Shown in pieces: positions 27,511 through 37,124 of a DNA stretch of 64,000 nt. The translations under genes and the position numbers were made by a program. This DNA comes from Rummeliibacillus suwonensis (GTDB lineage: Bacteria > Bacillota > Bacilli > Bacillales_A > Planococcaceae). The notes under the pieces are model-generated. The model was not told the origin of the DNA. It saw only the letters and a list, made by a program, of their open reading frames with translations, and made no database searches. The number at the start of each line of letters is the position of its first letter. The first letter of the stretch is position 1. The stretch covers positions 353,994 to 417,993 of the forward strand of contig NZ_VCBL01000001.1 of assembly GCF_007896435.1 (NCBI RefSeq), read 5' to 3'.

Positions 27511-28543
27511 CGTGAAAATCGCCTCGATACTAGCGGCCTTTACATTCAGCATGCTTCTTATTATTACAGCAATTTTGCTTTTTAAAGGGCATGAACATTT
27601 AATGATGTTGCATATTACAGATTCAGAAGAAGTCATCCATCATTTTGATATGGCATTAAGGGAAACTGCTATTTGGACAATTGCGTTGCTACTGGTCGTC
27701 ATCTTAATCTCTAGCTTATTGATTGCAAGAGTATTGACAAGGCCGATTCAGGAAATGAATCATTTTGCGCTAAGACTTGTGCGTGGAGATCGTCACTTAA
27801 ATATTAGCTATAAAATCGACGATCCGATTGGTCAATTAGGACAATCGTTATTAAAATTGGACAATACTTTAAGCACTTATGAGTTACGTCGAAAAGAAAT
27901 GACACAAGACCTTGCTCATGAAATCCGTAACCCATTAGCCTCTATCAAAAGCTATTTGAGTGCGTTTGAGGATGGAGTTTGGACAGCCACTCCTGAACGT
28001 TTACAAGCTTGCGTGGAAGAAATAGATCGTCTGATCATCCTTGTGGGTGAATTAGATACACTCAATGACATTAACAATCCTACTTTTAAAGTTACGACTA
28101 AAAAAGAGGCTATTGCTAATTTGATAGAGAAATCGGTCATTTCATTGGCAAGTGAATTACTTGCAAAGGAAATAGAGGTAGAACTAAATTTAGATCGAAC
28201 CATTTATGCACAAGTAGATGCGCTAAGAATCAATCAAATTTTGCACAACGTTATAAAGAATGCCATGCACCATGTTCAAAAAGAGGGTGTTATCGTCATC
28301 AGATTATACAAACAAGGTGGCAACTATGTCATCCTTGTACACGATAATGGAATAGGCATGGATGAAGAAACAAGTAAAAAAGTTTTTGAAAGAAACTATC
28401 GAGGTGAAAGTCGATATACTGGTAATGGTATTGGGATGACAATCACTAAAAAGCTAGTAGAGGCACATGGTGGTACGATTTCTGTAAGTAGTGAAAAGAA
28501 TGTGGGGACAACATTTTCTATAGAAATGCCTTTCTCTACATAA
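27500..28543 (+). CDS. Sensor histidine kinase
   Basis: 347 aa. Two membrane helices (about 8-28 and 52-72) flank a short loop rich in His and Met (GHEHLMMLHITDSEEVIHH), suggestive of metal sensing. HAMP, then H-box DLAHEIRNPLASIKS, N-box NVIKNAMHHV and G-boxes NGIGMDEETS and GNGIGMTI. ATG 27500 is preferred to 27482 because GAGAAGG lies upstream. Partner of the response regulator; the next gene is a Met/His-rich oxidase. Confidence 0.9.
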   Translation: MKFNVKIASILAAFTFSMLLIITAILLFKGHEHLMMLHITDSEEVIHHFDMALRETAIWTIALLLVVILISSLLIARVLTRPIQEMNHFALRLVRGDRHLNISYKIDDPIGQLGQSLLKLDNTLSTYELRRKEMTQDLAHEIRNPLASIKSYLSAFEDGVWTATPERLQACVEEIDRLIILVGELDTLNDINNPTFKVTTKKEAIANLIEKSVISLASELLAKEIEVELNLDRTIYAQVDALRINQILHNVIKNAMHHVQKEGVIVIRLYKQGGNYVILVHDNGIGMDEETSKKVFERNYRGESRYTGNGIGMTITKKLVEAHGGTISVSSEKNVGTTFSIEMPFST

Positions 28544-28592
28544 TTTCTACACAACTATTCTGTATGCTTAGCGCGAAAGGAATGGTTGATAG

Positions 28593-30119
28593 ATGAAGAA
28601 AATAACATTAGCAAGTATGATTGTAAGTCTAGGGTTACTGGGAGCTTGCAGCCAAGAAGATCACTCCTACTCTAATCATGATATGAAAGGTATGGATCAC
28701 TCTTCCATGAATATGGAGGGAATGGATCATTCGTCTATGGATATGGGGGATGGCAATTCTACAATGGATATGAGCCATGAAACCATCACAAAATTAAAAA
28801 GTAGTCTAGGTAATCACGAATTATCTTTTCCAAAGGTTTTGAAACCTGACGACAAGGATAGCAATTCTATTTCATATACAGTACGGGCTCAACAAGGCAC
28901 TACTGAAATTTTTGATGGTATAAAAACGAACACATATGGTTATAACGGAATTTTTTTAGGCCCTGTGATACGGGTAGAAAAAGGAATGAAGGTCACTATT
29001 CATTTAGTCAATGATTTAAACGAAGATACTACTTTCCATTGGCATGGGCTCGAAATTCCTGGCAATGAAGATGGTGGGCCACATAAAGTTTTAAAACCAG
29101 GTCAATCCGAAACGATTCAGTTTACTGTTAAACAAGATGCAGCTACTCTATGGTTTCACCCACATCCTATGCATGAAACAGGAAAACAAGTATTTAAAGG
29201 TCTAGCGGGGTTACTCTATATTGATGATAAAAATAGTGAAACATTGAATATCCCTAAAACATACGGCGTCGATGATTTACCAATTATTTTACAAGATCGA
29301 ACATTTACAGATGATCAACAACTCGATTATGATCATACGATGAATGAAGATGGTACTACAGGGGATACGTTGCTGATCAATGGAGTGGTTGACCCAAAAC
29401 TAACAGTAGATCGCAAAAAAGTTCGCTTGCGTATTTTAAATGGTTCCAATATGAGAAGCTATACGCTGCATTTTAATAATCATATGGCATTTCAACAAAT
29501 AGCGGGCGATGGGGGTTTTCTAAACAAACCGGATACTACTCAATCGATTGAAGTCGCACCAGCAGAGCGAGCTGAAGTGATTGTAGATTTCACAAAGGTG
29601 AAAGGCAACGAAGTCAAATTAGTTACGGAAGATAATGTGACAGTCTTGCCTATTCATTTTAAAGAATCGAAAGCTGAACCTAATACAGCCAAAGCAATGG
29701 AGACCTTCAATCACCTTAAAGTTTTAGATGAAGTAAAAAATAAAAAAGTAACAAAAACCGTCAAGTTAGCTGGTATGGGCAAAAATGTGACGATCAATGA
29801 TAAGAAGTTCGATAAAAACCGAATTGACTTTACGCAAAAACAAAATGAAACCGAAGTATGGGAAATTGAAAATGTAAAAGATTCAATGGGCGGTATGAAT
29901 CATCCTTTTCATATCCATGGAACACAATTCCAGGTCATTTCGATCGATGGAAAAGAACCTCCGAAAAGTTTATCAGGGTTAAAAGATACAATATCTTTAA
30001 AGCCTGGTCAAAAAGCAAAGATTGCTGTGAAATTCCAGCATAAAGGAGTATACATGTACCACTGCCATATCCTTGAACATGAAGATAATGGGATGATGGG
30101 ACAAATTAAGGTATATTAA
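28593..30119 (+). CDS. Multicopper oxidase lipoprotein with Met/His-rich N-terminus
   Basis: 508 aa. Lipobox LLGAC (Cys near 19), then a Met/His tract with two copies of GMDHSSM, a probable copper-binding arm. Three cupredoxin domains follow with all four copper motifs: FHWHGLE, WFHPHPMHE, HPFHIHG and YHCHILEHEDNGMMG, the last including the type 1 His/Cys/Met set. The family oxidises Cu(I), Mn(II) or phenols outside the cell. Forty-nine bases after the kinase gene, so probably the target of that two-component system. A terminator follows. Confidence 0.92.
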   Translation: MKKITLASMIVSLGLLGACSQEDHSYSNHDMKGMDHSSMNMEGMDHSSMDMGDGNSTMDMSHETITKLKSSLGNHELSFPKVLKPDDKDSNSISYTVRAQQGTTEIFDGIKTNTYGYNGIFLGPVIRVEKGMKVTIHLVNDLNEDTTFHWHGLEIPGNEDGGPHKVLKPGQSETIQFTVKQDAATLWFHPHPMHETGKQVFKGLAGLLYIDDKNSETLNIPKTYGVDDLPIILQDRTFTDDQQLDYDHTMNEDGTTGDTLLINGVVDPKLTVDRKKVRLRILNGSNMRSYTLHFNNHMAFQQIAGDGGFLNKPDTTQSIEVAPAERAEVIVDFTKVKGNEVKLVTEDNVTVLPIHFKESKAEPNTAKAMETFNHLKVLDEVKNKKVTKTVKLAGMGKNVTINDKKFDKNRIDFTQKQNETEVWEIENVKDSMGGMNHPFHIHGTQFQVISIDGKEPPKSLSGLKDTISLKPGQKAKIAVKFQHKGVYMYHCHILEHEDNGMMGQIKVY

Positions 30120-30158
30120 AATGAATGTTTCATTACCCGTTCATACCGATAAATAGAG

Positions 30159-30198
30159 AAGACAGGAATGTTGACTTAGTCATATTTCTGTCTTTTAT
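30159..30198 (+). terminator. Terminator after the multicopper oxidase
   Basis: AAGACAGGAAT pairs with ATTTCTGTCTT (30184-30194, one mismatch), followed by TTATTTTTT. Confidence 0.8.
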
Positions 30199-30261
30199 TT
30201 TTTACTTTTTTAGCTAGCAGCCCTTTGAAACAATTTTTATATCTGGAGGTGTAAATATTTT

Positions 30262-30478
30262 ATGTAGATCTTCACTGCGGCTTGTTCGAGTCATCCGAAA
30301 GGACAAATAAAGTCCATGAGAGAGCGAATAATCACTTCAAGAGAGAAAATAAAGCTTTCAAGAGAGAAAATAACCTTATGGAAAGAGCGAATAAATCCAC
30401 GGTAAAAGCAAGTAAATCGTAGCGGCAGTCAGTGAATACTCTATATTTTGATGGATATAGTTAGATAATCAACACGCT
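30262..30478. repeat. Degenerate family B copy (B4) with internal tandem repeats
   Basis: The left part GATCTTCACTGCGGCTTG and right end ATAATCAACACGC match other B copies. Between 30319 and 30405 lie about four imperfect copies of a 21-22-bp unit, GAGAGAAAATAA-N9 or GAGAGCGAATAA-N9. Confidence 0.6.
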
Positions 30479-30516
30479 TTGTTTTTTTCTCAAAAATTCA
30501 TTCCTAAAATTTCTTT

Positions 30517-30588
30517 CAAACAATCAAATAATTGTTTGAATATCTAATCGTGTAGTTCTATAATTTTATTAATCAAATAATCGTTTGA
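30517..30588 (+). promoter_or_regulatory. cadCA promoter with two CadC-type operators
   Basis: Operator 1 (30517-30538) is CAAACAA-N8-TTGTTTG; operator 2 (30573-30588) is TCAAA-N6-TTTGA. Between and overlapping them are TTGAAT (30536-30541) and TATAAT (30559-30564) with 17-bp spacing. ArsR/SmtB repressors such as CadC bind TCAAA-TTTGA palindromes and leave DNA on metal binding. Sites on both sides of the promoter suggest tight repression. Confidence 0.8.
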
Positions 30589-30618
30589 ATATTAGAATGT
30601 TTGGGGGAAATCAAATAA

Positions 30619-30981
30619 ATGAGAGAAGTTTGTGAAGTAACTTGTATTCATGAAGATAAGGTAAATTATGTGCAAGAACGATTAAATCAACAAAACCCCT
30701 CTGATGTAGCCAAAGTTTTTAAAGCACTTTCTGATGATACACGTGTAAAAATTGCTTATGCGCTCACGTTAGAAGCTGAATTATGTGTTTGTGATGTAGC
30801 AAATATTATTGGGGCAACAACAGCAACAGCATCGCACCATTTACGCCTGTTGAGGAACTTAGGATTAGCAGAATATCGTAAAGAAGGCAAGTTCGTATAC
30901 TATTCGATCCAAAATGATTACTTTAAAAATTTAATCAGTGCGGCCTTCTCACAACATAAAGGAGTGGAAAGCATTGGTTGA
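30619..30981 (+). CDS. cadC: CadC-like ArsR/SmtB metal-responsive repressor
   Basis: 120 aa. N-terminal Cys (VCEVTCIHE, residues 5-11) and the recognition-helix metal box [12 protein letters not shown] (Cys pair near 55-57) reproduce the CadC Cd/Zn/Pb site; HTH continues as [16 protein letters not shown]. Metal binding releases the operator. It overlaps cadA by eight bases, so translation is coupled. Two palindromes over its promoter give autoregulation. Confidence 0.93.
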   Translation: MREVCEVTCIHEDKVNYVQERLNQQNPSDVAKVFKALSDDTRVKIAYALTLEAELCVCDVANIIGATTATASHHLRLLRNLGLAEYRKEGKFVYYSIQNDYFKNLISAAFSQHKGVESIG

Positions 30982-33124
30982 ATCACCACAACAACAAAAA
31001 AGTTATCGTGTTGAAGGATTTTCTTGTGCAAATTGTGCAGGAAAGTTTGAGATGAATGTGAAGAATCTACCTGGTGTTGAAGATGCCAAAGTGAATTTTG
31101 GCGCATCGAAGATCTCTGTTTCTGGGGAAGCAACAATCGATGAATTGGAAAAAGCCGGAGCATTTGAAAATCTGAAAGTTATGCCTGAAGGGCCAGTTGT
31201 ATCAACAACATCAGATGCCTTAACAAAAGAGAAAAAGATTCCCTTTTATAAAAAGCATAGCGTGTTGCTATATTCTGCCCTTTTAATCGTATTAGGATAT
31301 GTATCAAATTTTGTAAATGGTGAAGAAAATCTTGTTACTTCACTACTATTCATTGCAGCAATCGTGATTGGTGGTTATTCCTTATTTAAAGTCGGCTTTC
31401 AAAACTTATATCATCTTGATTTCGATATGGAAACGTTAATGACAGTAGCTATCATTGGAGCGGCGATTATTGGTGAATGGGCAGAAGCATCGATTGTAGT
31501 AATCCTATTTGCTATTAGTGAAGCATTAGAACGCTATTCCATGGATAAAGCTCGACAATCAATTCGTACATTAATGGATATTGCCCCTAAGGAAGCTCTT
31601 GTTCGACGTAACGGTCAAGAGATGATGGTCCGGGTTGATGATATTGCGGTCGGCGATGTTATGATTGTAAAACCCGGACAAAAAATAGCAATGGATGGTG
31701 TGATCATTAGCGGTCGATCCACTGTTAATCAGGCAGCCATTACAGGTGAATCTGTGCCCGTTTCGAAAGCAACTGATGATGAAATTTTTGCAGGTACATT
31801 GAATGGAGAAGGCTTATTGGAAGTCAAAATCACCAAACTTGCGGAAAATACAACTATTGCAAAAATCATTCAGTTAGTAGAAGAGGCACAGGGTGAACGT
31901 GCACCAGCACAAGCCTTTGTCGATAAGTTTGCGAAATACTATACGCCGATCATAATGATTGTGGCAGTACTTGTCGCTATTGTGCCTCCGTTGTTTTTCG
32001 AAGCTAGTTGGGTAACTTGGATCTATCAAGGACTATCTGTATTAGTAGTTGGATGTCCATGTGCTCTAGTGATTTCAACACCGATTGCCATCGTCTCAGC
32101 GATTGGTCATGCGGCGAAAAAAGGTGTTCTAATCAAGGGTGGTATTTATCTAGAGGAAATAGGCCTATTAAAAGCCATCGCTTTTGATAAAACAGGTACT
32201 TTAACAAAAGGTATCCCATCTGTTACAAACTTTAACGTAACCAATAGCCAGTACGATGAAAAAGAATTACTTGCTCTGACGGCGGCTTTAGAAAATCGAT
32301 CTCAACACCCAATTGCAGCGACTGTTATCGCTGAGGCCGATAAACTAGATGTGGATTATAGATCTGTGGTCGTTAAAGATTTTACGTCTATTACCAGCAA
32401 AGGAATTAAAGGGACGATTAAAAACACAGAGTATTTTGTAGGTAGCCCAAGCTTATTTAAAGAAATGTCTGCAACAACTTTTACTAAAAAGTTGGATGAT
32501 ATGGTGTACAGTCTTCAAGCTGAAGGGAAAACTGTGATGGTCATTGGTACGGCGAGTGAGATCCTAGGAATAATGGCTGTTGCTGATGCAGTACGTGCAT
32601 CAAGTAAAGAAGTCGTTGAAAAACTCCATAAGATGGGCGTTACGAAAACCATTATGCTAACAGGGGATAATAAAGGAACAGCTAAGACGATTGGTGAATA
32701 TGTTGGTGTATCCGAAATACGAGCAGAGTTAATGCCTGAAGATAAACTTACACTTATCAAGCAATTGCGTGTAGATTATGGAAAAGTCGCCATGGTTGGT
32801 GATGGGATCAATGATGCTCCAGCACTAGCAGCTGCTACAGTTGGTATTGCAATGGGAGGTGCTGGTACAGATATAGCACTTGAAACTGCTGATGTTGCCT
32901 TAATGGGTGATGATTTATCTAAACTTCCATTTACGGTTAAGCTAAGTCGTAAATCATTAAACATCATCAAAGCAAACATTGCCTTTGCCTTAATGATTAA
33001 ATTGGCCGCCTTACTATTAGTCATTCCTGGATGGCTGACACTATGGATCGCCATCGCTTCAGATATGGGCGCAACATTAATGGTGGCTTTAAATAGCTTG
33101 CGGTTAATGCATGTCAAAGAATAA
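30974..33124 (+). CDS. cadA: Cd/Zn/Pb-exporting P1B-type ATPase
   Basis: 716 aa. One N-terminal heavy-metal domain ([12 protein letters not shown], CxxC), then eight membrane segments with the ion site CPCAL, phosphorylation motif [11 protein letters not shown] motif SQHPIA and hinge [11 protein letters not shown]. Family members pump Zn(II), Cd(II) and Pb(II) outwards. TTG 30974 is the best start because AAAGGAG lies nine bases ahead; a longer GTG start at 30938 has no RBS. Efflux next to a zinc-uptake regulon places both arms of zinc control together. Confidence 0.93.
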   Translation: MVESPQQQKSYRVEGFSCANCAGKFEMNVKNLPGVEDAKVNFGASKISVSGEATIDELEKAGAFENLKVMPEGPVVSTTSDALTKEKKIPFYKKHSVLLYSALLIVLGYVSNFVNGEENLVTSLLFIAAIVIGGYSLFKVGFQNLYHLDFDMETLMTVAIIGAAIIGEWAEASIVVILFAISEALERYSMDKARQSIRTLMDIAPKEALVRRNGQEMMVRVDDIAVGDVMIVKPGQKIAMDGVIISGRSTVNQAAITGESVPVSKATDDEIFAGTLNGEGLLEVKITKLAENTTIAKIIQLVEEAQGERAPAQAFVDKFAKYYTPIIMIVAVLVAIVPPLFFEASWVTWIYQGLSVLVVGCPCALVISTPIAIVSAIGHAAKKGVLIKGGIYLEEIGLLKAIAFDKTGTLTKGIPSVTNFNVTNSQYDEKELLALTAALENRSQHPIAATVIAEADKLDVDYRSVVVKDFTSITSKGIKGTIKNTEYFVGSPSLFKEMSATTFTKKLDDMVYSLQAEGKTVMVIGTASEILGIMAVADAVRASSKEVVEKLHKMGVTKTIMLTGDNKGTAKTIGEYVGVSEIRAELMPEDKLTLIKQLRVDYGKVAMVGDGINDAPALAAATVGIAMGGAGTDIALETADVALMGDDLSKLPFTVKLSRKSLNIIKANIAFALMIKLAALLLVIPGWLTLWIAIASDMGATLMVALNSLRLMHVKE

Positions 33125-33187
33125 ATGTTGGTTTTAAAAAATTTAGATAAGAATCTCGAATGGTAGGTAGCTATTCGAAAGGAAAAG

Positions 33188-33225
33188 AAGTGCAATTCAA
33201 CATCGATTTGAATTGCACTTTTTCG
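33188..33225 (+). terminator. Terminator after cadA
   Basis: AAGTGCAATTCAA pairs with TTGAATTGCACTT across a short loop, followed by TTTTCG. Confidence 0.85.
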
Positions 33226-33244
33226 TGATTTCATTTCGCTATAA

Positions 33245-33263
33245 AAACGTAATCGTTACGATT
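33245..33263. promoter_or_regulatory. Zur-type box upstream of dcd
   Basis: AACGTAATCGTTACGATTT contains GTAAT-C-GTTAC (33249-33259), one base from the palindrome GTAAT-N-ATTAC found at two sites downstream. It lies 306 bases before the dcd ATG; element A3 sits in between, so any transcript must read through it. Confidence 0.65.
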
Positions 33264-33339
33264 TATTGATTGATTTGATGAAAAATAGGTGGTAAATTGA
33301 TTTTATCTATGAATGCAAAATGATTTGATGGAAATGTAT

Positions 33340-33496
33340 TTTATCCCGCGTTAACGGGCAGTAAGACCCCCACCTCAAGGTTTAGAGAGAAAAGAGAAAG
33401 GTAGGTGGGGATCAACTGCCCGTAAAATCACGATTGGTTTAGCTAACCATCAGTGGGGGATGAAGAAAACCCTTACTGATGGAAGCTTCACTTTAT
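33340..33496 (+). mobile_element. Family A palindromic element, copy A3
   Basis: 157 bp, TTTATCCCGCGTTAACGGGC to CTTCACTTTAT. Stems: ACGGGCAGT / ACTGCCCGT, CCCCCACCT / AGGTGGGG and CCATCAGTGGGGG / CCCTTACTGATGG. It separates the Zur-type box from dcd. Confidence 0.88.
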
Positions 33497-33564
33497 CTTA
33501 CTAAACCTTTTAAACATCAGGTAAGAGGGATATTTATAAAAAGCTTTAAAGGAGGGCTTCACAC

Positions 33565-34140
33565 ATGATTTTATCTTGTAAAACGATTGACAAGAAGATA
33601 AGAGAAAAAGAACTTATGATAGAACCTATAACGCCAGAGCAGTTGCAGCCTGCTTCGGTAGATTTGCGTTTGGGCGGTCATTTTCTACAGCTAGACGAAT
33701 ATGCGTCACCATTGATTTCACTTGAAAAGCCTGCGGTGTATAAAGATATTTATAAGGACAGAATCCTCATACCGCCAAGTGCATTTGTATTGGCGACAAC
33801 AATGGAATCGATCAAGCTGCCAAATGATATTACTGCTTTTGTAGAAGGAAGAAGTTCCATTGGTCGGTTAGGATTGTTTATTCAAAACGCGGGTTGGGTA
33901 GATCCCGGGTTTGAGGGGCATATAACATTAGAGCTTTACAATGCGAACAGGGTGCCCATTGAGCTTGTTGCGGGAAGAAGAATCTGTCAATTAGTTTTAG
34001 CCTCTTTGGATCAAGAAGCTGTCCCTTACACAGGAAAGTACAATGGACAGCAGGAAGCGATGGGAAGCAAAATCTATCAAGATACAGAAATACAAAATTT
34101 GTACGGCAAAACTAAATCTGAGTCACTTCATGAAGCGTAA
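33565..34140 (+). CDS. dcd: dCTP deaminase (Dcd/Dut family)
   Basis: 191 aa. Family motifs: [10 protein letters not shown] (near 29), [20 protein letters not shown] (near 92; the catalytic Ser/Arg region), [14 protein letters not shown] (catalytic Glu) and [19 protein letters not shown]. It deaminates dCTP to dUTP, and some Gram-positive members also make dUMP. Dcd uses no metal at the deamination site, unlike zinc-dependent dCMP deaminase. A Zur-type box upstream and a Zur regulon downstream suggest a zinc-sparing route to dUMP; this is inference. AAAGGAGGG precedes the ATG. Confidence 0.9.
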   Translation: MILSCKTIDKKIREKELMIEPITPEQLQPASVDLRLGGHFLQLDEYASPLISLEKPAVYKDIYKDRILIPPSAFVLATTMESIKLPNDITAFVEGRSSIGRLGLFIQNAGWVDPGFEGHITLELYNANRVPIELVAGRRICQLVLASLDQEAVPYTGKYNGQQEAMGSKIYQDTEIQNLYGKTKSESLHEA

Positions 34141-34195
34141 GGGATTCGTAAATAGCGGCAATAATGAGTTTACTCTCAAAAAAATAATTTAAATT

Positions 34196-34568
34196 AACAG
34201 GTGTGTTGATTTTACAAAAATTAGGTATGTCTGTTTAGCGTAATTTTTGAAAAAACCTGTATTTTTAGGATCATTTATATAGATCTTCGCTGCGGCTTGC
34301 TCGACTCCTCGAAAATGCAAGCATTTCCTTCGTGCGGTGTGATTCGAGGAAGAAAATTCAACGTCCCGCGGGAAAAGCGAATAGATGAGACCCCGCAGCG
34401 TAGCGATTAAGGAACGGAGTCTAAGGGCGCCACGTCCTGTGGCAACGACTCCGCGACCAACATCCTGTTGCTCCCAGCATTCGCCTGCAGGAAAGCGAGC
34501 AAGCCTTCGCTGCAATCAACGAATCACCCTATTTTTATGGATTATATTGGATAATCAACACGTCTGTT
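34196..34568. mobile_element. Family B MITE-like element, copy B5
   Basis: 373 bp with terminal inverted repeats AACAGGTGTGTTGATT and AATCAACACGTCTGTT (34553-34568; 14 of 16 pair). Contains the GCCACGTCCTGTGGC hairpin and a TCCTCGAAAATGCAAGC segment. Nearly identical to B6. Small ORFs inside are repeat shadows. Confidence 0.8.
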
Positions 34569-34642
34569 AAATTAACTTGACCAGAAGATTAGCTAAGCGT
34601 GTGAAGGAGAAGAGAGAGTCGATTTTCGGAACTAGAAAAATA

Positions 34643-34690
34643 TTGACAAATTCGATTTATAGGTATAACATTCTAAAACGTAATCATTAC
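34643..34690 (+). promoter_or_regulatory. Promoter and Zur box of rpmG
   Basis: TTGACA (34643-34648), a TATAAC/TAACAT -10 region (34664-34671) and then the perfect box GTAAT-C-ATTAC (34680-34690) over the expected start site. Zinc-loaded Zur would block transcription, as for C-minus ribosomal protein genes in other Bacillales. Confidence 0.8.
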
Positions 34691-34712
34691 TATTTTGAAG
34701 GAGGCTAAAATG

Positions 34713-34862
34713 ATGCGTGTTCAAGTTACGTTAGCCTGTACGGAAACAGGAGATAGAAATTACATTACAACAAAAAATAAACGCAATACACCAGAACGTT
34801 TAGAATTAAAAAAGTATTCTCCACGCTTAAAAAGAGTGACATTACATCGAGAAACTAAATAA
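34713..34862 (+). CDS. rpmG: Ribosomal protein L33, zinc-independent (C-minus) paralogue
   Basis: 49 aa: it starts [13 protein letters not shown] and ends [11 protein letters not shown]. Zinc-binding L33 has two CxxC pairs; here one Cys remains (residue 9) and the second pair reads YSPRLKR. C-minus L33 replaces the zinc form on ribosomes during zinc starvation and so frees zinc. A Zur box lies just upstream. Two ATGs (34710, 34713) follow GAAGGAGG; the second has better spacing and gives the usual L33 start. Confidence 0.93.
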   Translation: MRVQVTLACTETGDRNYITTKNKRNTPERLELKKYSPRLKRVTLHRETK

Positions 34863-34952
34863 CAATTCGAGACTGAAGATACTTAGGAAAGAATATTTTC
34901 ATGGTAGTTTAATATGAACATTTTCAACTCTATATTTTTTTACGCTTTTTTA

Positions 34953-34971
34953 AATCGTAATAATTACTGTT
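34953..34971. promoter_or_regulatory. Zur box of the COG0523-znu operon
   Basis: AATCGTAATAATTACTGTT holds the perfect palindrome GTAAT-A-ATTAC (34957-34967), 18 bases before the first COG0523 gene and just ahead of its AAGGAGG site. Confidence 0.8.
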
Positions 34972-34985
34972 AAGGAGGACGGATA

Positions 34986-36179
34986 ATGACAAATAAGATC
35001 CCGGTTACTGTACTCAGTGGCTATCTTGGTGCTGGTAAAACCACGTTGTTAAACCATGTATTGCAAAACGAGCAAAATTTACGTGTAGCGGTTATTGTCA
35101 ATGATATGAGCGAAATCAATATCGATGCCTCTCTTGTAGAGCAGGGAAGTGGTATTTCAAGAACGGAAGAGAAGTTTGTCGAACTATCCAATGGCTGTAT
35201 TTGCTGTACACTACGGGAGGATTTATTGATCGAAGTGCAAAAACTTGCCGAACGAGGAAATATCGACTACATCGTGATTGAATCAACAGGCATTAGCGAA
35301 CCGATTCCTGTTGCACAAACATTTTCTTATATCGATGAAGAACTAGGGATCGACTTAACGACAAGTTGTACATTGGATACGATGGTAACGGTCGTAGATG
35401 CGAACCGTTTCTGGACAGATTTTCAATCAGGTGATAGCTTGCTTGATCGAAAAGAAGCAGTGGGTGAATTAGATGAACGAGATGTTGCTGACTTGTTGAT
35501 GGATCAAATCGAATTCTGTGACGTTCTTGTTTTGAATAAATGCGATTTGGTTACGGAAGAGCAACTGGAACGTCTTGAAAAAGTTTTACACACGCTACAA
35601 CCAGAGGCAAAGTTCATTCGTACAACTCATGGTCAAATCGATCCAAAAGAAATTTTAAATACAAAACGATTTGATTTTGAACGTGTGTCAAATTCTGCAG
35701 GTTGGCTAAAAGAACTCCAAATCGGTCATGCAAACCATACTCCTGAAACAGAAGAATATGGTATCAGTTCTTTCGTCTATACACGCTCTATGCCATTCCA
35801 TCCAAAACGTTTCAAAGATTGGGCTGAGGATATGCCTATCGAAATTGTTCGTTCAAAAGGAATCGTTTGGAGTGCCTGTCATTCTGATATTGCGATTCTT
35901 TTTTCACAAGCTGGCTCATCTGTCAATATTTCACCACTATCTTATTGGGTCGCAGCATTATCCAAAGCACAGCAGCAGCAGATTTTCGCGCAAAATCCTG
36001 AAGTATTGAAAGAATGGGATCCTGAATTTGGAGATCGTAAGACACAGTTAGTCGTTATTGGTATGGATTTACCGAAGGACAAGATCACTAAACAATTGGA
36101 TGCCTGCCTTTTAACAGATGAAGAATTTAATAGCGATTGGCATACATTAGAAAACCCATTTGATTGGAAGTTGAGATAA
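34986..36179 (+). CDS. zagA: COG0523 GTPase, ZagA/YciC-like zinc metallochaperone
   Basis: 397 aa, the length of Bacillus YciC (ZagA). Walker [14 protein letters not shown] (near 10), the metal motif CICCTLRED (CxCC, near 72), Walker B-type [10 protein letters not shown] and guanine-binding NKCD. The C-terminal CobW domain spans about 255-395. In Bacillus the Zur-controlled homologue delivers zinc to client enzymes in zinc shortage. A Zur box is directly upstream. One base separates it from the next gene. Confidence 0.92.
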   Translation: MTNKIPVTVLSGYLGAGKTTLLNHVLQNEQNLRVAVIVNDMSEINIDASLVEQGSGISRTEEKFVELSNGCICCTLREDLLIEVQKLAERGNIDYIVIESTGISEPIPVAQTFSYIDEELGIDLTTSCTLDTMVTVVDANRFWTDFQSGDSLLDRKEAVGELDERDVADLLMDQIEFCDVLVLNKCDLVTEEQLERLEKVLHTLQPEAKFIRTTHGQIDPKEILNTKRFDFERVSNSAGWLKELQIGHANHTPETEEYGISSFVYTRSMPFHPKRFKDWAEDMPIEIVRSKGIVWSACHSDIAILFSQAGSSVNISPLSYWVAALSKAQQQQIFAQNPEVLKEWDPEFGDRKTQLVVIGMDLPKDKITKQLDACLLTDEEFNSDWHTLENPFDWKLR

Positions 36180-36180
36180 C

Positions 36181-37101
36181 GTGCAACAGAAAATAGAGAT
36201 TGTTATTTTGAGCGGGTTTTTAGGTAGCGGTAAGACGACTTTACTACAAAATCTATTAGTACAAGAGCAAAAAAATGGTCGTCATGCAGCTGTTTTAATG
36301 AATGAGATTGGGGAAGTTTCGATCGATGGCAATTTACTACCTCCTAATTTATCAATCGAAGAAATTACGAACGGGTGTATTTGCTGTACAGGAAAAGATC
36401 AGTTAGAAAGAGGATTATTAGCTCTTTATACAACCAAAAGACCAGATGTCATCTATATTGAGAACTCTGGACTGGCCCATCCTCTCGATGTTGTTGATGC
36501 TTGTTTGTCTCCCATTATAGCAAAAGATATTGACATCAAAAGTGTCATAACAGTATTAGACAGTGTTAGATGGTGTCACCGAAATGAGTATAGCAAACCG
36601 GTCCAACGCTTAATGGAAGAGCAAGTGAAGTATGCGGATCAGTTGCTTATTAATAAGGTCGATTTGATTCAGCAGCAAACATTTGCTGAGATTATAGAAG
36701 ATATTCAAAACATTCAGCCTCATATCGATTTTCAGATGACAACATTTGCAAGAATGGAATTGAATACGATTCAACCTTCTACGCATGAAAGTCCAGAAGA
36801 ACATCAGCATTTACATGTCCATCATCACTTGCATACAAGTCATTTAGTTTATACATTCACTAAATCTATTGAAAAAAACGATTTCGAGGCATGGGTGCGA
36901 CAATTACCTTTGAGCGTTTTTAGAATAAAAGGATTTGTCCGGTTTAATGATACACCTACAAAAACGACTTTGTTTCAATATGCTTATGGGGTCCCTATGC
37001 ATATTGACCAAGAAATTGCTTTTCCTACAAATCTAGTGATTATTGGGGAACATTTAGATATTGAAAATTTAACAAAACAGTTAAGACAGTTGGAAAGTTA
37101 A
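36181..37101 (+). CDS. Second COG0523 GTPase, short, His-rich
   Basis: 306 aa, GTG start. Walker A GFLGSGKTTLLQN, CxCC motif CICCTGKDQ, NKVD guanine motif. A His-rich segment (HQHLHVHHHLHTSH, near residues 206-220) between the GTPase and C-terminal domains is a probable metal-holding loop. It belongs to a different COG0523 subgroup from its neighbours, closer to short CobW chaperones. Within the zinc operon it may supply a different client. Confidence 0.88.
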   Translation: MQQKIEIVILSGFLGSGKTTLLQNLLVQEQKNGRHAAVLMNEIGEVSIDGNLLPPNLSIEEITNGCICCTGKDQLERGLLALYTTKRPDVIYIENSGLAHPLDVVDACLSPIIAKDIDIKSVITVLDSVRWCHRNEYSKPVQRLMEEQVKYADQLLINKVDLIQQQTFAEIIEDIQNIQPHIDFQMTTFARMELNTIQPSTHESPEEHQHLHVHHHLHTSHLVYTFTKSIEKNDFEAWVRQLPLSVFRIKGFVRFNDTPTKTTLFQYAYGVPMHIDQEIAFPTNLVIIGEHLDIENLTKQLRQLES

Positions 37102-37124
37102 AACTTTTAAAGGAGAGGAATAAA

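Noticed and set aside
30319-30405. Possible CRISPR array
   Set aside because: Units of 21-22 bp with no distinct spacers and no cas genes; it is a degenerate tandem repeat.
34189-34570. ORFs of 61-108 codons on both strands (and the similar one at 44624-44962)
   Set aside because: They are translations of family B elements; both strands are open because the repeat is GC-richer, and no RBS is present.
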